Of a DNA stretch of 64,000 bases, positions 26,236 through 33,685 are shown one piece after another. The notes beneath the pieces were generated by a model. The model saw only the letters and a list, made by a program, of their open reading frames with translations, did not search any database and had not been told where the DNA came from. The translations under genes were made by a program, and so were the position numbers. The stretch's first letter is position 1. The number at the start of each line of letters is the position of its first letter. This DNA is from JANQHS01 sp965227315 (lineage in GTDB: Bacteria; Bacteroidota; Bacteroidia; Cytophagales; CCMP332), in assembly GCA_965227315.1 (NCBI GenBank), contig OZ245737.1, positions 2,418,001 to 2,482,000 of the forward strand, given 5' to 3'.

Positions 26236-26613
26236 TTGATCAAATACCATACTTTTTCCATCATCTGGGCCCTGTTCATTTTTTTCACGGCCTTGTTGCC
26301 TGGATCTACCCTGCCGGATTTTTTGTTCTTTGGATTCCTTCCAATCGACAAGCTTGTTCATTTTGTTGAATATGCAGGCCTGACCTTTTTGCTGATAGTC
26401 GGTTTCAAAAAACAATTTGGGAACAGGAGACCTCGTTTTAACCTTTACAGGCTATCTGTTTTGTTGGCCTTCGGATTTAGCTTTTTGCTGGAATCTGGTC
26501 AGTTAATGGTTCCTGGCAGGAATTTTGAGATTTGGGATATAGTGGCCAACATGGCCGGGATTTTTTTTGGTAGGATCTTTTTTTTCTTCGTCTATTCATT
26601 TAATCCACGGTAG
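26236..26613 (+). CDS. VanZ-like membrane protein
   Basis: 125 residues with four predicted membrane helices. The VanZ-type motifs are FLPIDKLVHFVEYAGLTFLL and LLESGQLMVPGRNFEIWDIVANMAGIFFG. Family members occur near cell-wall genes, and VanZ itself raises teicoplanin resistance, but most chromosomal copies have no known role. Start is TTG at 26236, two bases after the gcvH stop; no ATG lies nearby in frame before the first helix. It is cotranscribed with gcvH. Confidence 0.85.
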   Translation: MIKYHTFSIIWALFIFFTALLPGSTLPDFLFFGFLPIDKLVHFVEYAGLTFLLIVGFKKQFGNRRPRFNLYRLSVLLAFGFSFLLESGQLMVPGRNFEIWDIVANMAGIFFGRIFFFFVYSFNPR

Positions 26614-26615
26614 TG

Positions 26616-26645
26616 TTGTAAATCATTGTTTTTGAAATAATTTTA
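26616..26645 (+). promoter_or_regulatory. Candidate promoter of the first tonB gene
   Basis: TTG (26616-26618), 19 bases, then TAATTTTA (26638-26645), one base off TAnnTTTG. The spacing is right for a Bacteroidota vegetative promoter. Transcription would start near 26650, 15 bases before the ATG. Confidence 0.4.
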
Positions 26646-26664
26646 CAAAACATTAAGGATTGTC

Positions 26665-27462
26665 ATGGGACTTCTAGTAACATTTACCTTTGTCGCCGTT
26701 TTAGTCGGTTTAATTTTCTTCTTCAAATTTCTGATTGACAGAAGAACGCAAAAGTTTGTCAGCTCCGGCGAAGCGGATAAACTGGACATGAACCTCTACA
26801 AAAAGTTCGAGGTCACGAACATCCACAAATACACATTTCTATTGACCAACATCGGGTTGGTTTTCAGTCTGGTCGTTGTGATCACTGCCTTTGAGTGGAA
26901 AGATTATGATGAGACTCAGGTGATCGATCTGGGAAGGGTGGATGATACTTTTGACGAGGTTCTGGAAATTCCACCAACAGAGCAGCCACCACCACCGCCA
27001 CCAAAAGTTCAGCAGCCGGAGATCATTGAGGTACCGGATGAGGAAGAGCTTGAAGAAGAAATTGAAGTGAATCTTGATGTTGAGGTCACAGAGGAAACGG
27101 TAATTGAAGAGGTCATTGAAGAAGAGCCCGAGGAAGAAGAAGTTGATCAGGTCTTTTTGATCGTTGAAGAACAACCGACTCCCGAAGGCGGAATGCAGGC
27201 CTTTTATGATTACCTCGGCAAGAAGATCAGGTATCCTGAACAGGCACGAAGAATGGGTGTCGAAGGAAGGGTGTTTGTGGAATTCGTTGTAGGAAAAGAT
27301 GGAGGCCTTACCGATGTTAAGGTTGTCAAAGGAATTGGAGCCGGCTGTGACGAGGAAGCGGTTCGAGTGGTAAAAGGTGCTCCAAAATGGAAGCCCGGAA
27401 AACAAAGAGGACGATCCGTAAGGGTAAAAATGACCGTTCCGGTCTACTTCCGACTGGGTTAG
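26665..27462 (+). CDS. tonB: Energy transducer TonB, two-helix form (copy 1)
   Basis: 265 residues. The C-terminal TonB domain (about 180-265) has IRYPEQARRMGVEGRVFVEFVV, the GCDEEAVRVVK segment and the KWKPGKQRGR...VPVYF end that contacts TonB-dependent receptors. It is preceded by a Pro-rich stretch (TEQPPPPPPK) and a very acidic Glu/Val spacer. Unlike canonical TonB there are two membrane helices, about 3-22 and 58-78, with Lys/Arg between them, implying an N-out/C-out topology. A close paralogue lies downstream. The gene ends at a strong terminator. Role: transmit proton-motive force to outer-membrane receptors. Confidence 0.92.
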   Translation: MGLLVTFTFVAVLVGLIFFFKFLIDRRTQKFVSSGEADKLDMNLYKKFEVTNIHKYTFLLTNIGLVFSLVVVITAFEWKDYDETQVIDLGRVDDTFDEVLEIPPTEQPPPPPPKVQQPEIIEVPDEEELEEEIEVNLDVEVTEETVIEEVIEEEPEEEEVDQVFLIVEEQPTPEGGMQAFYDYLGKKIRYPEQARRMGVEGRVFVEFVVGKDGGLTDVKVVKGIGAGCDEEAVRVVKGAPKWKPGKQRGRSVRVKMTVPVYFRLG

Positions 27463-27491
27463 AAACTCAAAAGTCCAAGCCATAACAAATG

Positions 27492-27525
27492 ACACCCCGA
27501 TCATATTTCGGGGTGTTTTTTTTTG
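27492..27525 (+). terminator. Intrinsic terminator between the two tonB genes
   Basis: A 9-bp stem, ACACCCCGA (27492-27500) with TCGGGGTGT (27508-27516), has a 7-base loop and is followed by a run of T. It separates the transcript of the first tonB from the second. Confidence 0.9.
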
Positions 27526-27607
27526 ATTTTAATCAATCGCAACTACCCCTTTTTGTCATAATTCAGCGTCATCTGTGGATATACCTTGGGTTTCAGGAAA
27601 ATCAAAG

Positions 27608-28414
27608 ATGACAGCTCTTATAATATTATTAGTAGGGTTTTTTGCCCTTATAGCCATTCTTTCTTTTGGATTTAGTCGATTGTTGGTGGTTCTTTCCAAA
27701 CGGGAAGCTGAGCACCTGCAGAACCTGGATCCAAGGGATTGGCCAAAAAAGATCCTATACGCAGACACCCATACCTATAAGCCCTTGTTCATGACGATCG
27801 GCTTGGTTTTGTCCCTGGGTTTGACCCTTATCTTGTTTGAGTGGAAGTCCTATGACGAGACAGAACTTCTCGAGCTGGCTGATGCCAAGGATACTTTCGA
27901 AGAGGTCTATGAGATCCCACCCACCCAGCAGCCTCCACCGCCAAAGCCGAAAATCCAGCATCCGGAAATTGTGGCCGTACCGGATGAAGAAGAAATAGAA
28001 CAGGAAATTGAACTGGTTCTGGATGTGGAGGTAACAGAGGAGACAAGGGTAGAGGACATACAGGAATTAGATATTGAAGAACCAGCCGAAGAAGTCGATG
28101 AGATCTTTCTTGTAGTTGAGGAGCAGCCTGCACCGGTAGGAGGGATGACGGCCTTTTACAAGTTTCTGGGAGATCATATCCAATACCCTGAAACCGCCAG
28201 AAGGGTTGGTATCTCCGGAAGGGTCTTTGTTGAGTTTGTTGTGGATAAAACAGGGCATATCACAATGGCCCGTGTTGTAAAGGGAATTGGCGGAGGCTGT
28301 GATGAAGAGGCTGTGCGCGTGGTCAAGTTGGCTCCGCCCTGGAAGCCAGGAATGCAAAGGGGACGTCCGGTTAGGGTGAAAATGACCGTTCCGGTTTACT
28401 TCAAGCTCGAATGA
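27608..28414 (+). CDS. tonB: Energy transducer TonB, two-helix form (copy 2)
   Basis: 268 residues from the ATG at 27608; a GTG at 27575 would add 11 polar residues before the first helix and is less likely. It has the same plan as the preceding gene: helix about 3-22, charged cytoplasmic loop, helix about 58-77, the FEWKSYDETE juxtamembrane segment, a Pro-rich PPTQQPPPPKPK region, an acidic spacer, and a TonB domain ending in PVRVKMTVPVYFKLE. The C-terminal domains of the two copies are very similar while the first helices differ. This suggests an old tandem duplication with specialisation in the membrane part. It has its own transcript because a terminator precedes it. Confidence 0.92.
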   Translation: MTALIILLVGFFALIAILSFGFSRLLVVLSKREAEHLQNLDPRDWPKKILYADTHTYKPLFMTIGLVLSLGLTLILFEWKSYDETELLELADAKDTFEEVYEIPPTQQPPPPKPKIQHPEIVAVPDEEEIEQEIELVLDVEVTEETRVEDIQELDIEEPAEEVDEIFLVVEEQPAPVGGMTAFYKFLGDHIQYPETARRVGISGRVFVEFVVDKTGHITMARVVKGIGGGCDEEAVRVVKLAPPWKPGMQRGRPVRVKMTVPVYFKLE

Positions 28415-28430
28415 GCATAACGTGCCTATT

Positions 28431-28468
28431 AAATAAAAAACCCCGACCTGGGATGAACCTGGCCGGGG
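28431..28468 (-). terminator. Intrinsic terminator of the leftward T9SS cargo gene
   Basis: CCCCG (28441-28445) pairs with CGGGG (28464-28468). The stem extends by two more pairs after an A-C mismatch. On the minus strand it is followed by a run of U (28435-28440). It lies 26 bases beyond the cargo gene stop and could also slow rightward transcription from tonB. Confidence 0.75.
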
Positions 28469-28494
28469 AATATCAGACCTCCAATTTGTAATAC

Positions 28495-29532
28495 CTAGTT
28501 GACCACGATCTTCTTAACGACTCCCTCGCCATTTTGACTCAGTCTCACAAGATACATCCCGGTCGATTTTTCACGGATATCGATTTTGTAATCAATACTG
28601 CCACCATGACCCGCAATTCTTTCCGATAGAACCTCGCGCCCATCCATATCGGTGATCAGCACCTCAACGGGCAGGTCCTTGTTAACTTGACCTCTTAGAT
28701 TGAATTCACCGTTGTTTGGATTTGGGTAGAAAGAGATATCGCTCAGCAGACCTTTTTCCTGAATTGAAAACCCCTGCTTCATGGATTTTGGCAACTCACT
28801 TTCTTCGACTTCTTTCAATTCGAATTTCTTGATCACGACCACTACCGTTTCGGATCCTGCCTTCACTCCGTTTTCAACCTCAACCTCTATGGTTTTGTCG
28901 ATCGAGAGAAAAACGTTTTCGCCGTTATCATCCATACCAAGCTCATTCATAATTTCTTCCTTGCTTGCCCCTTCGTCCACCATGGATTTGAGCTTTTCAA
29001 CTTTTTCCTGATCAATTTCTCCATTCTCACCTGTCATGACTATGACTGAGGGATCTGAGTCTCCATCATGGACCCAAACGTTTCCGCTTTCTCCCCCGAC
29101 CATATCGATGTGGGTTACATTCCCGTCCTCGTTGACAAAGATCATATTATGCTTTCCTTCTTCTTCGTCCACAATGACCTCAATATTGATGTCATGCTCC
29201 CCATCTGTGCCGGTATGGACCTGCTTTTTGATGATCTTGGTTTGGCCCTCTTCTCCCGCTTCAAAGTAGAATTGATGGTCATCACCCTGAGATGACATTT
29301 GCGTCTTGATCTTTTCGATCATTTCCGCATCACCTTCATATTTCCATTCGCCATTTTCAAAGGTGGCCGTAGCGCGTTTTTCCACACCATTATCTTCACT
29401 TACCAATTCAATGACTTTCTTTTTTGACTCTTGATTTTCCTGAGCAAACGATCCGATTCCTAATCCGGTCATCAGTATTATGGTGAGAAAGAGACTTAGA
29501 TTGAAATGTTTTTGATTTTCCATTGTCTTCAT
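28495..29532 (-). CDS. Secreted acidic protein with T9SS type A sorting domain
   Basis: 345 residues with a signal peptide (cleavage after GSFAQ) and Met1 or Met4 as start. The body is strongly acidic and strand-rich (repeated GEHDINIEVIVDEEEG-type segments), with no domain I recognise. A short region, DQEKVEKLKSMVDEGASKEE, looks like a helical pair. The last ~75 residues, from FYPNPNNGEFNL to VVKKIVVN, form a T9SS type A sorting domain, so the protein should be exported through SprA and surface-anchored. It is divergently transcribed from a histidine kinase/response regulator operon and may be its target. A -7 element (TACATTTG) precedes it. Confidence 0.8.
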   Translation of the reverse strand: MKTMENQKHFNLSLFLTIILMTGLGIGSFAQENQESKKKVIELVSEDNGVEKRATATFENGEWKYEGDAEMIEKIKTQMSSQGDDHQFYFEAGEEGQTKIIKKQVHTGTDGEHDINIEVIVDEEEGKHNMIFVNEDGNVTHIDMVGGESGNVWVHDGDSDPSVIVMTGENGEIDQEKVEKLKSMVDEGASKEEIMNELGMDDNGENVFLSIDKTIEVEVENGVKAGSETVVVVIKKFELKEVEESELPKSMKQGFSIQEKGLLSDISFYPNPNNGEFNLRGQVNKDLPVEVLITDMDGREVLSERIAGHGGSIDYKIDIREKSTGMYLVRLSQNGEGVVKKIVVN

Positions 29533-29542
29533 TTTTTTTCTT

Positions 29543-29550
29543 CAAATGTA
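29543..29550 (-). promoter_or_regulatory. -7 element TACATTTG of the T9SS cargo gene
   Basis: An exact TAnnTTTG match on the minus strand, 10 bases before the first ATG. Predicted transcription start is near 29538. The -33 region is poor. Confidence 0.45.
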
Positions 29551-29590
29551 GATTCCGGTATTGCTTGTCATAGTTAAAGGCTCCCCAAAA

Positions 29591-29610
29591 AATGTTAAAA
29601 AATGTTAAAA
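29591..29610. repeat. Tandem 10-bp direct repeat, candidate response regulator operator
   Basis: AATGTTAAAA occurs twice in perfect head-to-tail register (29591-29600 and 29601-29610). It sits between the divergent -7 elements of the cargo gene and the kinase operon, centred about 47 bases upstream of the predicted kinase transcription start. OmpR/PhoB-type regulators such as the one encoded here bind direct repeats with one-helical-turn spacing, so autoregulation is plausible. Confidence 0.5.
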
Positions 29611-29635
29611 ATCGACTGCTGAGTCCTTATAGAGG

Positions 29636-29643
29636 TATTTTTG
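29636..29643 (+). promoter_or_regulatory. -7 element TATTTTTG of the kinase/regulator operon
   Basis: An exact TAnnTTTG match ending four bases before the ATG at 29648. This predicts transcription starting at the start codon itself, i.e. a leaderless mRNA. Confidence 0.45.
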
Positions 29644-29647
29644 TAGA

Positions 29648-31228
29648 ATGCGAAACCGCAAACTTCTCCTTGTCACGATCTTTATGGGAATTTCCATAAC
29701 AGGATTGTTATCCCTTCAAACCTATTGGGCTCTCGGGATCATAGAAGAGAATGAAAGAAAGTTCAATGCCACTGTCAATCAATCCCTGGCCAATGTGGTG
29801 CGCTACCTGGAGAAGAAGGACATCGAAGGGAGGACCTATGACTTTTTTATTTCTTTGGACACAAATGAGGCTGGTGGAACAAGAGGAATGCACTGGATCT
29901 CCAACGGCGATACGGCTGTCAATACCGTGGTTACAGTATCGAGCAGCTCAAGTTTGATGGTGATTCCCGAAAATGGAGATCAGGATGTGGTCGTTGATGT
30001 CAGGGTAGAAGGTGAGAACCAGACCTATACCTATTATGAAAGTAATTCCGGCACCGATAATAGCATCATCTCCGGACAGGAGGAAAAAACCATCATTCTT
30101 AAAAAGCATATCGAGCGGGTTCAGGAGCGCGAAGAGCTGGTCAGCGAAGTATGGGAAGAACTTGTAGTCGAGGAAATAGACCTTTCTGAAAGGTTGGATT
30201 CCCTGGTGGTTGATTCATTTTTGAATCAGGAGCTACGGGAAAATGGAATTTACATTCCTTTTTTCTTTGGAATTACCCTTGATGAAGATTCACTTCTGTT
30301 TTCAAATTTTGACCCTATTGAGTTTTCCGCAGGTTATTTCCCCTATGAGACCAGGCTTTTTCCAACCGATGTATACCTCTCCAATTCCTATCTGGGTGTT
30401 CTTTTCCCCGACAAAAACAAATTCCTGTTCCGGGAATCGATTTCAGCCCTCCTGACCTCGATTATTCTCATCATCGCCATGGGAATATGTTTTTGGTATG
30501 TGGCCAGATTGTTCCTCTCCCAAAAGAAGTTGAATGAGATCAAGAATGATTTCATCGACAATATGACACATGAGCTCAAAACCCCCCTGACAAATATTTC
30601 CCTGGCTACACAATCTTTAAAGGATGACAAACTGAGTCAGAACCATGAAATGAAAAGCAAATACCTGGATATAATCGATCATGAAAGCGGGCTTCTTCTA
30701 AACCAGGTAGAAGGTGTTTTGGAATTAAAAAATGAATCATGGAAGGGCACTAAACTGGATTTGGAGGACATCGACCTGGCTGAATTGGTCGATGCGTGTT
30801 TTTCGGAGCTTGAACTGAAGGCTTTGGAGAAAAATGCAGTGATGGAAAACCTTGTGGCTTCCCAGGTTATTTTTCATTGGGACAGAGATACAATGAAAGG
30901 GATCTGTGGAAACCTGATCGATAATGCCATTAAGTTTGGGCAGGAGGGTTTGAAATTAACCGTGAGTCATGAAATGGATGATGCGTGGGTCAGGCTTATT
31001 TTTTCCGATGATGGTCCGGGAATTCCCAGGGATTATCAGGCAATGGTATTCGATAAATTTTTTAGGGTTCCTACCGGTAATATCCAGAATACCCGGGGGT
31101 CGGGCCTGGGTTTGAGTTATGTAAAGAATGCCATGGATCAAATGGGAGGCCGGATAGAACTTCATTCGGAAGAGGGTAAGGGCACCAGGATCGTATTGAC
31201 CTTTCCAAAAAAGGCTTCGGTACTATGA
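29648..31228 (+). CDS. Sensor histidine kinase
   Basis: 526 residues. TM1 is about 7-25, a large periplasmic sensor region spans about 28-264, and TM2 is about 267-287, followed directly by the dimerisation domain with no HAMP. The phosphorylated His308 lies in MTHELKTPLTN. The ATPase domain has the N box GNLIDNAIKFG, the G1 motif DDGPGIP, and G2 GSGLGLSYVKNAMDQMGG. The sensor region has no domain I recognise; it is acidic and predicted to contain a long helix (about 145-190). The gene overlaps the response regulator by 4 bases, so they form a two-component pair. The divergent T9SS cargo gene shares its control region. Confidence 0.93.
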   Translation: MRNRKLLLVTIFMGISITGLLSLQTYWALGIIEENERKFNATVNQSLANVVRYLEKKDIEGRTYDFFISLDTNEAGGTRGMHWISNGDTAVNTVVTVSSSSSLMVIPENGDQDVVVDVRVEGENQTYTYYESNSGTDNSIISGQEEKTIILKKHIERVQEREELVSEVWEELVVEEIDLSERLDSLVVDSFLNQELRENGIYIPFFFGITLDEDSLLFSNFDPIEFSAGYFPYETRLFPTDVYLSNSYLGVLFPDKNKFLFRESISALLTSIILIIAMGICFWYVARLFLSQKKLNEIKNDFIDNMTHELKTPLTNISLATQSLKDDKLSQNHEMKSKYLDIIDHESGLLLNQVEGVLELKNESWKGTKLDLEDIDLAELVDACFSELELKALEKNAVMENLVASQVIFHWDRDTMKGICGNLIDNAIKFGQEGLKLTVSHEMDDAWVRLIFSDDGPGIPRDYQAMVFDKFFRVPTGNIQNTRGSGLGLSYVKNAMDQMGGRIELHSEEGKGTRIVLTFPKKASVL

Positions 31229-31932
31229 AAAGGATCCTGCTGGTCGAAGATGATCCGAACCTGGGCTTCATGCTCAAGGAATTCCTTGAGATGAAGGGAT
31301 ATGATACCACGCTTGCAAGGAACGGGGAAGAAGGAAAGGAGAAATTTCAAAGCTCCAGATATGATCTGGGCATCTTTGATGTCATGATGCCTAAAAAGGA
31401 TGGTTTTTGGCTCGGTGAATTGGTCAGGTCGGCTGATCCACATTTTCCGATCATTTACCTCACGGCTAAGGATAAAAAGCAGGACGCCATCAAGGGCTTT
31501 GAGATCGGGGCAGATGATTATGTGACCAAACCATTCAGTGTTGAGGAGCTTCATTTAAGAATTGTGGCCATACTGAGAAGGTCGGGTAACTCCTCGGAAA
31601 AAAGAGGGGAACCCTCCAAAACCCGAGTCTTGAAACTTGGCAAATATGCCTTTCATCTCAATGAAAGAATTCTCTTGTTGAACGGAGAACAGATCAAGCT
31701 GACCTCAAAGGAGAGCCAGCTGCTGAATCTATTGATCCGGAAAAAGAATGAGGTTCTTGAAAGATCAATTGTGCTGAATACGATCTGGGAGGATGATAGC
31801 TACTTTTCAGCTCGCAGCATGGATGTGTACATCTCCAAGCTCAGAAAAAAGCTGAAAAAGGATGAGACTCTTGAGATCCTGAATGTACATGGGCTTGGGT
31901 TTAGCCTGGTCGAAAAAAAACCCGGAGCATAA
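31225..31932 (+). CDS. OmpR/PhoB family response regulator
   Basis: 235 residues. The receiver domain (about 1-120) has the acidic pocket EDD at 8-10, phospho-acceptor Asp52 in LGIFDVMMPKKDG, and the YVTKPF lysine. The C-terminal winged-helix DNA-binding domain (about 135-230) contains LTSKESQLLNLLIRKKNEVLER and RSMDVYISKLRKKL. It is the cognate partner of the upstream kinase (ATGA overlap) and should bind tandem repeats; a perfect 10-bp tandem repeat lies upstream of the operon. The stop codon lies within the loop of a terminator hairpin. Confidence 0.95.
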   Translation: MKRILLVEDDPNLGFMLKEFLEMKGYDTTLARNGEEGKEKFQSSRYDLGIFDVMMPKKDGFWLGELVRSADPHFPIIYLTAKDKKQDAIKGFEIGADDYVTKPFSVEELHLRIVAILRRSGNSSEKRGEPSKTRVLKLGKYAFHLNERILLLNGEQIKLTSKESQLLNLLIRKKNEVLERSIVLNTIWEDDSYFSARSMDVYISKLRKKLKKDETLEILNVHGLGFSLVEKKPGA

Positions 31933-31950
31933 ACCCCGGGTTTTCATTTT
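31917..31950. terminator. Bidirectional terminator between the response regulator gene and rho
   Basis: The stem AAAACCCGG (31917-31925) pairs with CCGGGTTTT (31936-31944). T-rich sequence follows on the plus strand, and on the minus strand a longer U-run follows the hairpin, so both the two-component operon and rho can end here. The hairpin overlaps the last codons of the regulator gene. Confidence 0.85.
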
Positions 31951-31964
31951 AGTACAAAAAACTT

Positions 31965-33494
31965 TTATCCATTCATTGAGATCAGGAACTCCTCATTACT
32001 CTGAGTACCCTTGATCCTCTCAAGGAGGAATTCCATTGCCTCGATAGAATTCATATCCGCCATGAACTTCCTCAGGATCCAAACCCTGTTCAGTTCATCC
32101 TTGTCCATGAGCAGATCTTCTCTTCTTGTTCCGGAGGCAGGAATATCAATAGCAGGATAAACCCTCTTGTTGGAAAGTTTCCTGTCAAGTTGAAGTTCCA
32201 TATTACCGGTGCCCTTGAACTCTTCGAAGATGACCTCGTCCATTTTGGAACCGGTCTCGATCAAGGCGGTTGATATGATCGTCAGAGAACCTCCATTTTC
32301 AACATTCCTTGCCGCACCGAAGAATCTCTTTGGTTTATGAAGGGCATTGGCATCCACTCCCCCCGATAGGATCTTTCCGGAAGAAGGAATTACAGTGTTG
32401 TGAGCCCTGGCAAGTCTGGTAATTGAATCCAGCAGGATCACTACATCATGCCCGCATTCCACCATTCTTTTGGCTTTCTCATGAACGATGTTGGCAACCT
32501 TCACATGCCTTTCGGCTTGCTCATCAAAGGTAGACGCGATCACCTCCGCATCAACACTTCTGGCCATATCGGTGACCTCTTCAGGTCTCTCATCGATCAA
32601 AAGAATGATCAAATAGATCTCAGGATGATTTTTTGTGATGGCATTTGCCACCTGCTTCAACAGAACCGTTTTACCGGTTTTGGGCTGTGCCACGATCATT
32701 CCCCTTTGTCCCTTACCTATGGGAGCAAAAAGGTCCAGTATCCTCGTAGAATACTCTCCCGGGTCGTTGGAAAGGCTGATCTTTTCGTCCGGGAAAAGTG
32801 GGGTAAGGTGTTCAAAGGATACCCTGTCACGAATCTCTTCTGTGGTTTTGTTATTAACCGTAGCGATCCTTAATAGGGCAAAATACTTTTCTCCATCCTT
32901 AGGTGGCCTGATAAAACCCTGAATGGTATCCCCGGTCTTCAGACCGAATAGCTTTATTTGAGAGGGAGAAACATAGACATCATCAGGACTGGCCAGGTAG
33001 TTGTAATCCGTAGATCTTAAAAACCCGTAACCATCCTGCATGATCTCAAGTACTCCTTCGCTTTCGATCACACCCTCAAATTCCTTGTAATTCGGCTTGT
33101 TGCTTTTTCCTCGATTATCCCTGTCTCTGCGGTCACCTCTTTGCCCTTCGCGATCGGGTTTGTGAGATTTCTTTTCAGAGTCCTGGTTTTTTTGGTCTGA
33201 GGATTCTTCCAGGTCAGGAAGTTTGAAATCAAATTCATCTTCTAGATTAACGGAATCCTCTTTTTTGGCTTTTTCTTTGGGGGCAGGGGCTGCCTCTTTT
33301 TCCTTGACAAGTACTTCTTCGCTTTGACCGTTTTTTACTTTCTTCAGTGCATCGGGGTTTGAAGCCTGAAAGTCTAAGATCTTGTAAACCAGATCCTTTT
33401 TGGGAAGTTTCTTGTAATTGCCAAGCTTCAATTGTTCAGCAATCTCTTTCAGTTCAGAGAGGAGCTTAACATTTAATTCCTCAATAGTGTACAT
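31965..33494 (-). CDS. rho: Transcription termination factor Rho
   Basis: A 509-residue hexameric RNA helicase that ends transcription. The Rho N-terminal helical domain is about 1-45. An inserted charged, low-complexity segment (about 55-135, rich in Lys, Asp, Glu and Arg) is of the kind seen in Bacteroidota and Actinobacteria and may bind RNA. The cold-shock-like RNA-binding domain is about 140-215 (GVLEIMQDGYGFLRS). The ATPase core starts near 250, with Walker A QPKTGKT at 270-276 and Walker B VVILLDSITRLAR. The C-terminus LLERIKGTQSNEEFL is typical. The leader contains a hairpin that might mediate autoregulation. Confidence 0.97.
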   Translation of the reverse strand: MYTIEELNVKLLSELKEIAEQLKLGNYKKLPKKDLVYKILDFQASNPDALKKVKNGQSEEVLVKEKEAAPAPKEKAKKEDSVNLEDEFDFKLPDLEESSDQKNQDSEKKSHKPDREGQRGDRRDRDNRGKSNKPNYKEFEGVIESEGVLEIMQDGYGFLRSTDYNYLASPDDVYVSPSQIKLFGLKTGDTIQGFIRPPKDGEKYFALLRIATVNNKTTEEIRDRVSFEHLTPLFPDEKISLSNDPGEYSTRILDLFAPIGKGQRGMIVAQPKTGKTVLLKQVANAITKNHPEIYLIILLIDERPEEVTDMARSVDAEVIASTFDEQAERHVKVANIVHEKAKRMVECGHDVVILLDSITRLARAHNTVIPSSGKILSGGVDANALHKPKRFFGAARNVENGGSLTIISTALIETGSKMDEVIFEEFKGTGNMELQLDRKLSNKRVYPAIDIPASGTRREDLLMDKDELNRVWILRKFMADMNSIEAMEFLLERIKGTQSNEEFLISMNG

Positions 33495-33552
33495 ACAATG
33501 GGAAAGGTTATGATTATGGGTTAAAAATTAATTTTGAAATGGAAAAGGGGAA

Positions 33553-33570
33553 GACCAAACGATTTTGGTC
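33553..33570 (-). promoter_or_regulatory. Hairpin in the rho leader
   Basis: GACCAAA (33553-33559), loop CGAT, TTTGGTC (33564-33570): a perfect 7-bp inverted repeat about 60 bases before the rho ATG and near the predicted 5' end of its mRNA. rho genes are commonly autoregulated through their leader, so a regulatory role is possible; there is no U-tract to make it a terminator. Confidence 0.4.
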
Positions 33571-33584
33571 TGTGGAAGACATTG

Positions 33585-33617
33585 CAATTATACTGCTTTA
33601 TCAATTGGATATGCAAA
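33585..33617 (-). promoter_or_regulatory. Candidate rho promoter
   Basis: On the minus strand: TTTG (33617-33614), 21 bases, then TATAATTG (33592-33585), which differs from TAnnTTTG at one base. Transcription would begin near 33579, giving an ~85-base leader that starts with the hairpin at 33553-33570. The rest of 33495-33685 shows no gene. Confidence 0.35.
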
Positions 33618-33685
33618 TTTTGGTCAAGTAAAATGATTCTTTGTAAGAAAATGTCAATTTTGAATTTCAATCTGAATCGCAGGAA

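Noticed and set aside
27546..27589. Possible promoter for the second tonB (TTG ... TACCTTGG)
   Set aside because: Spacing of 26 bases is too long and the -7 box has a mismatch; not reported as a feature.
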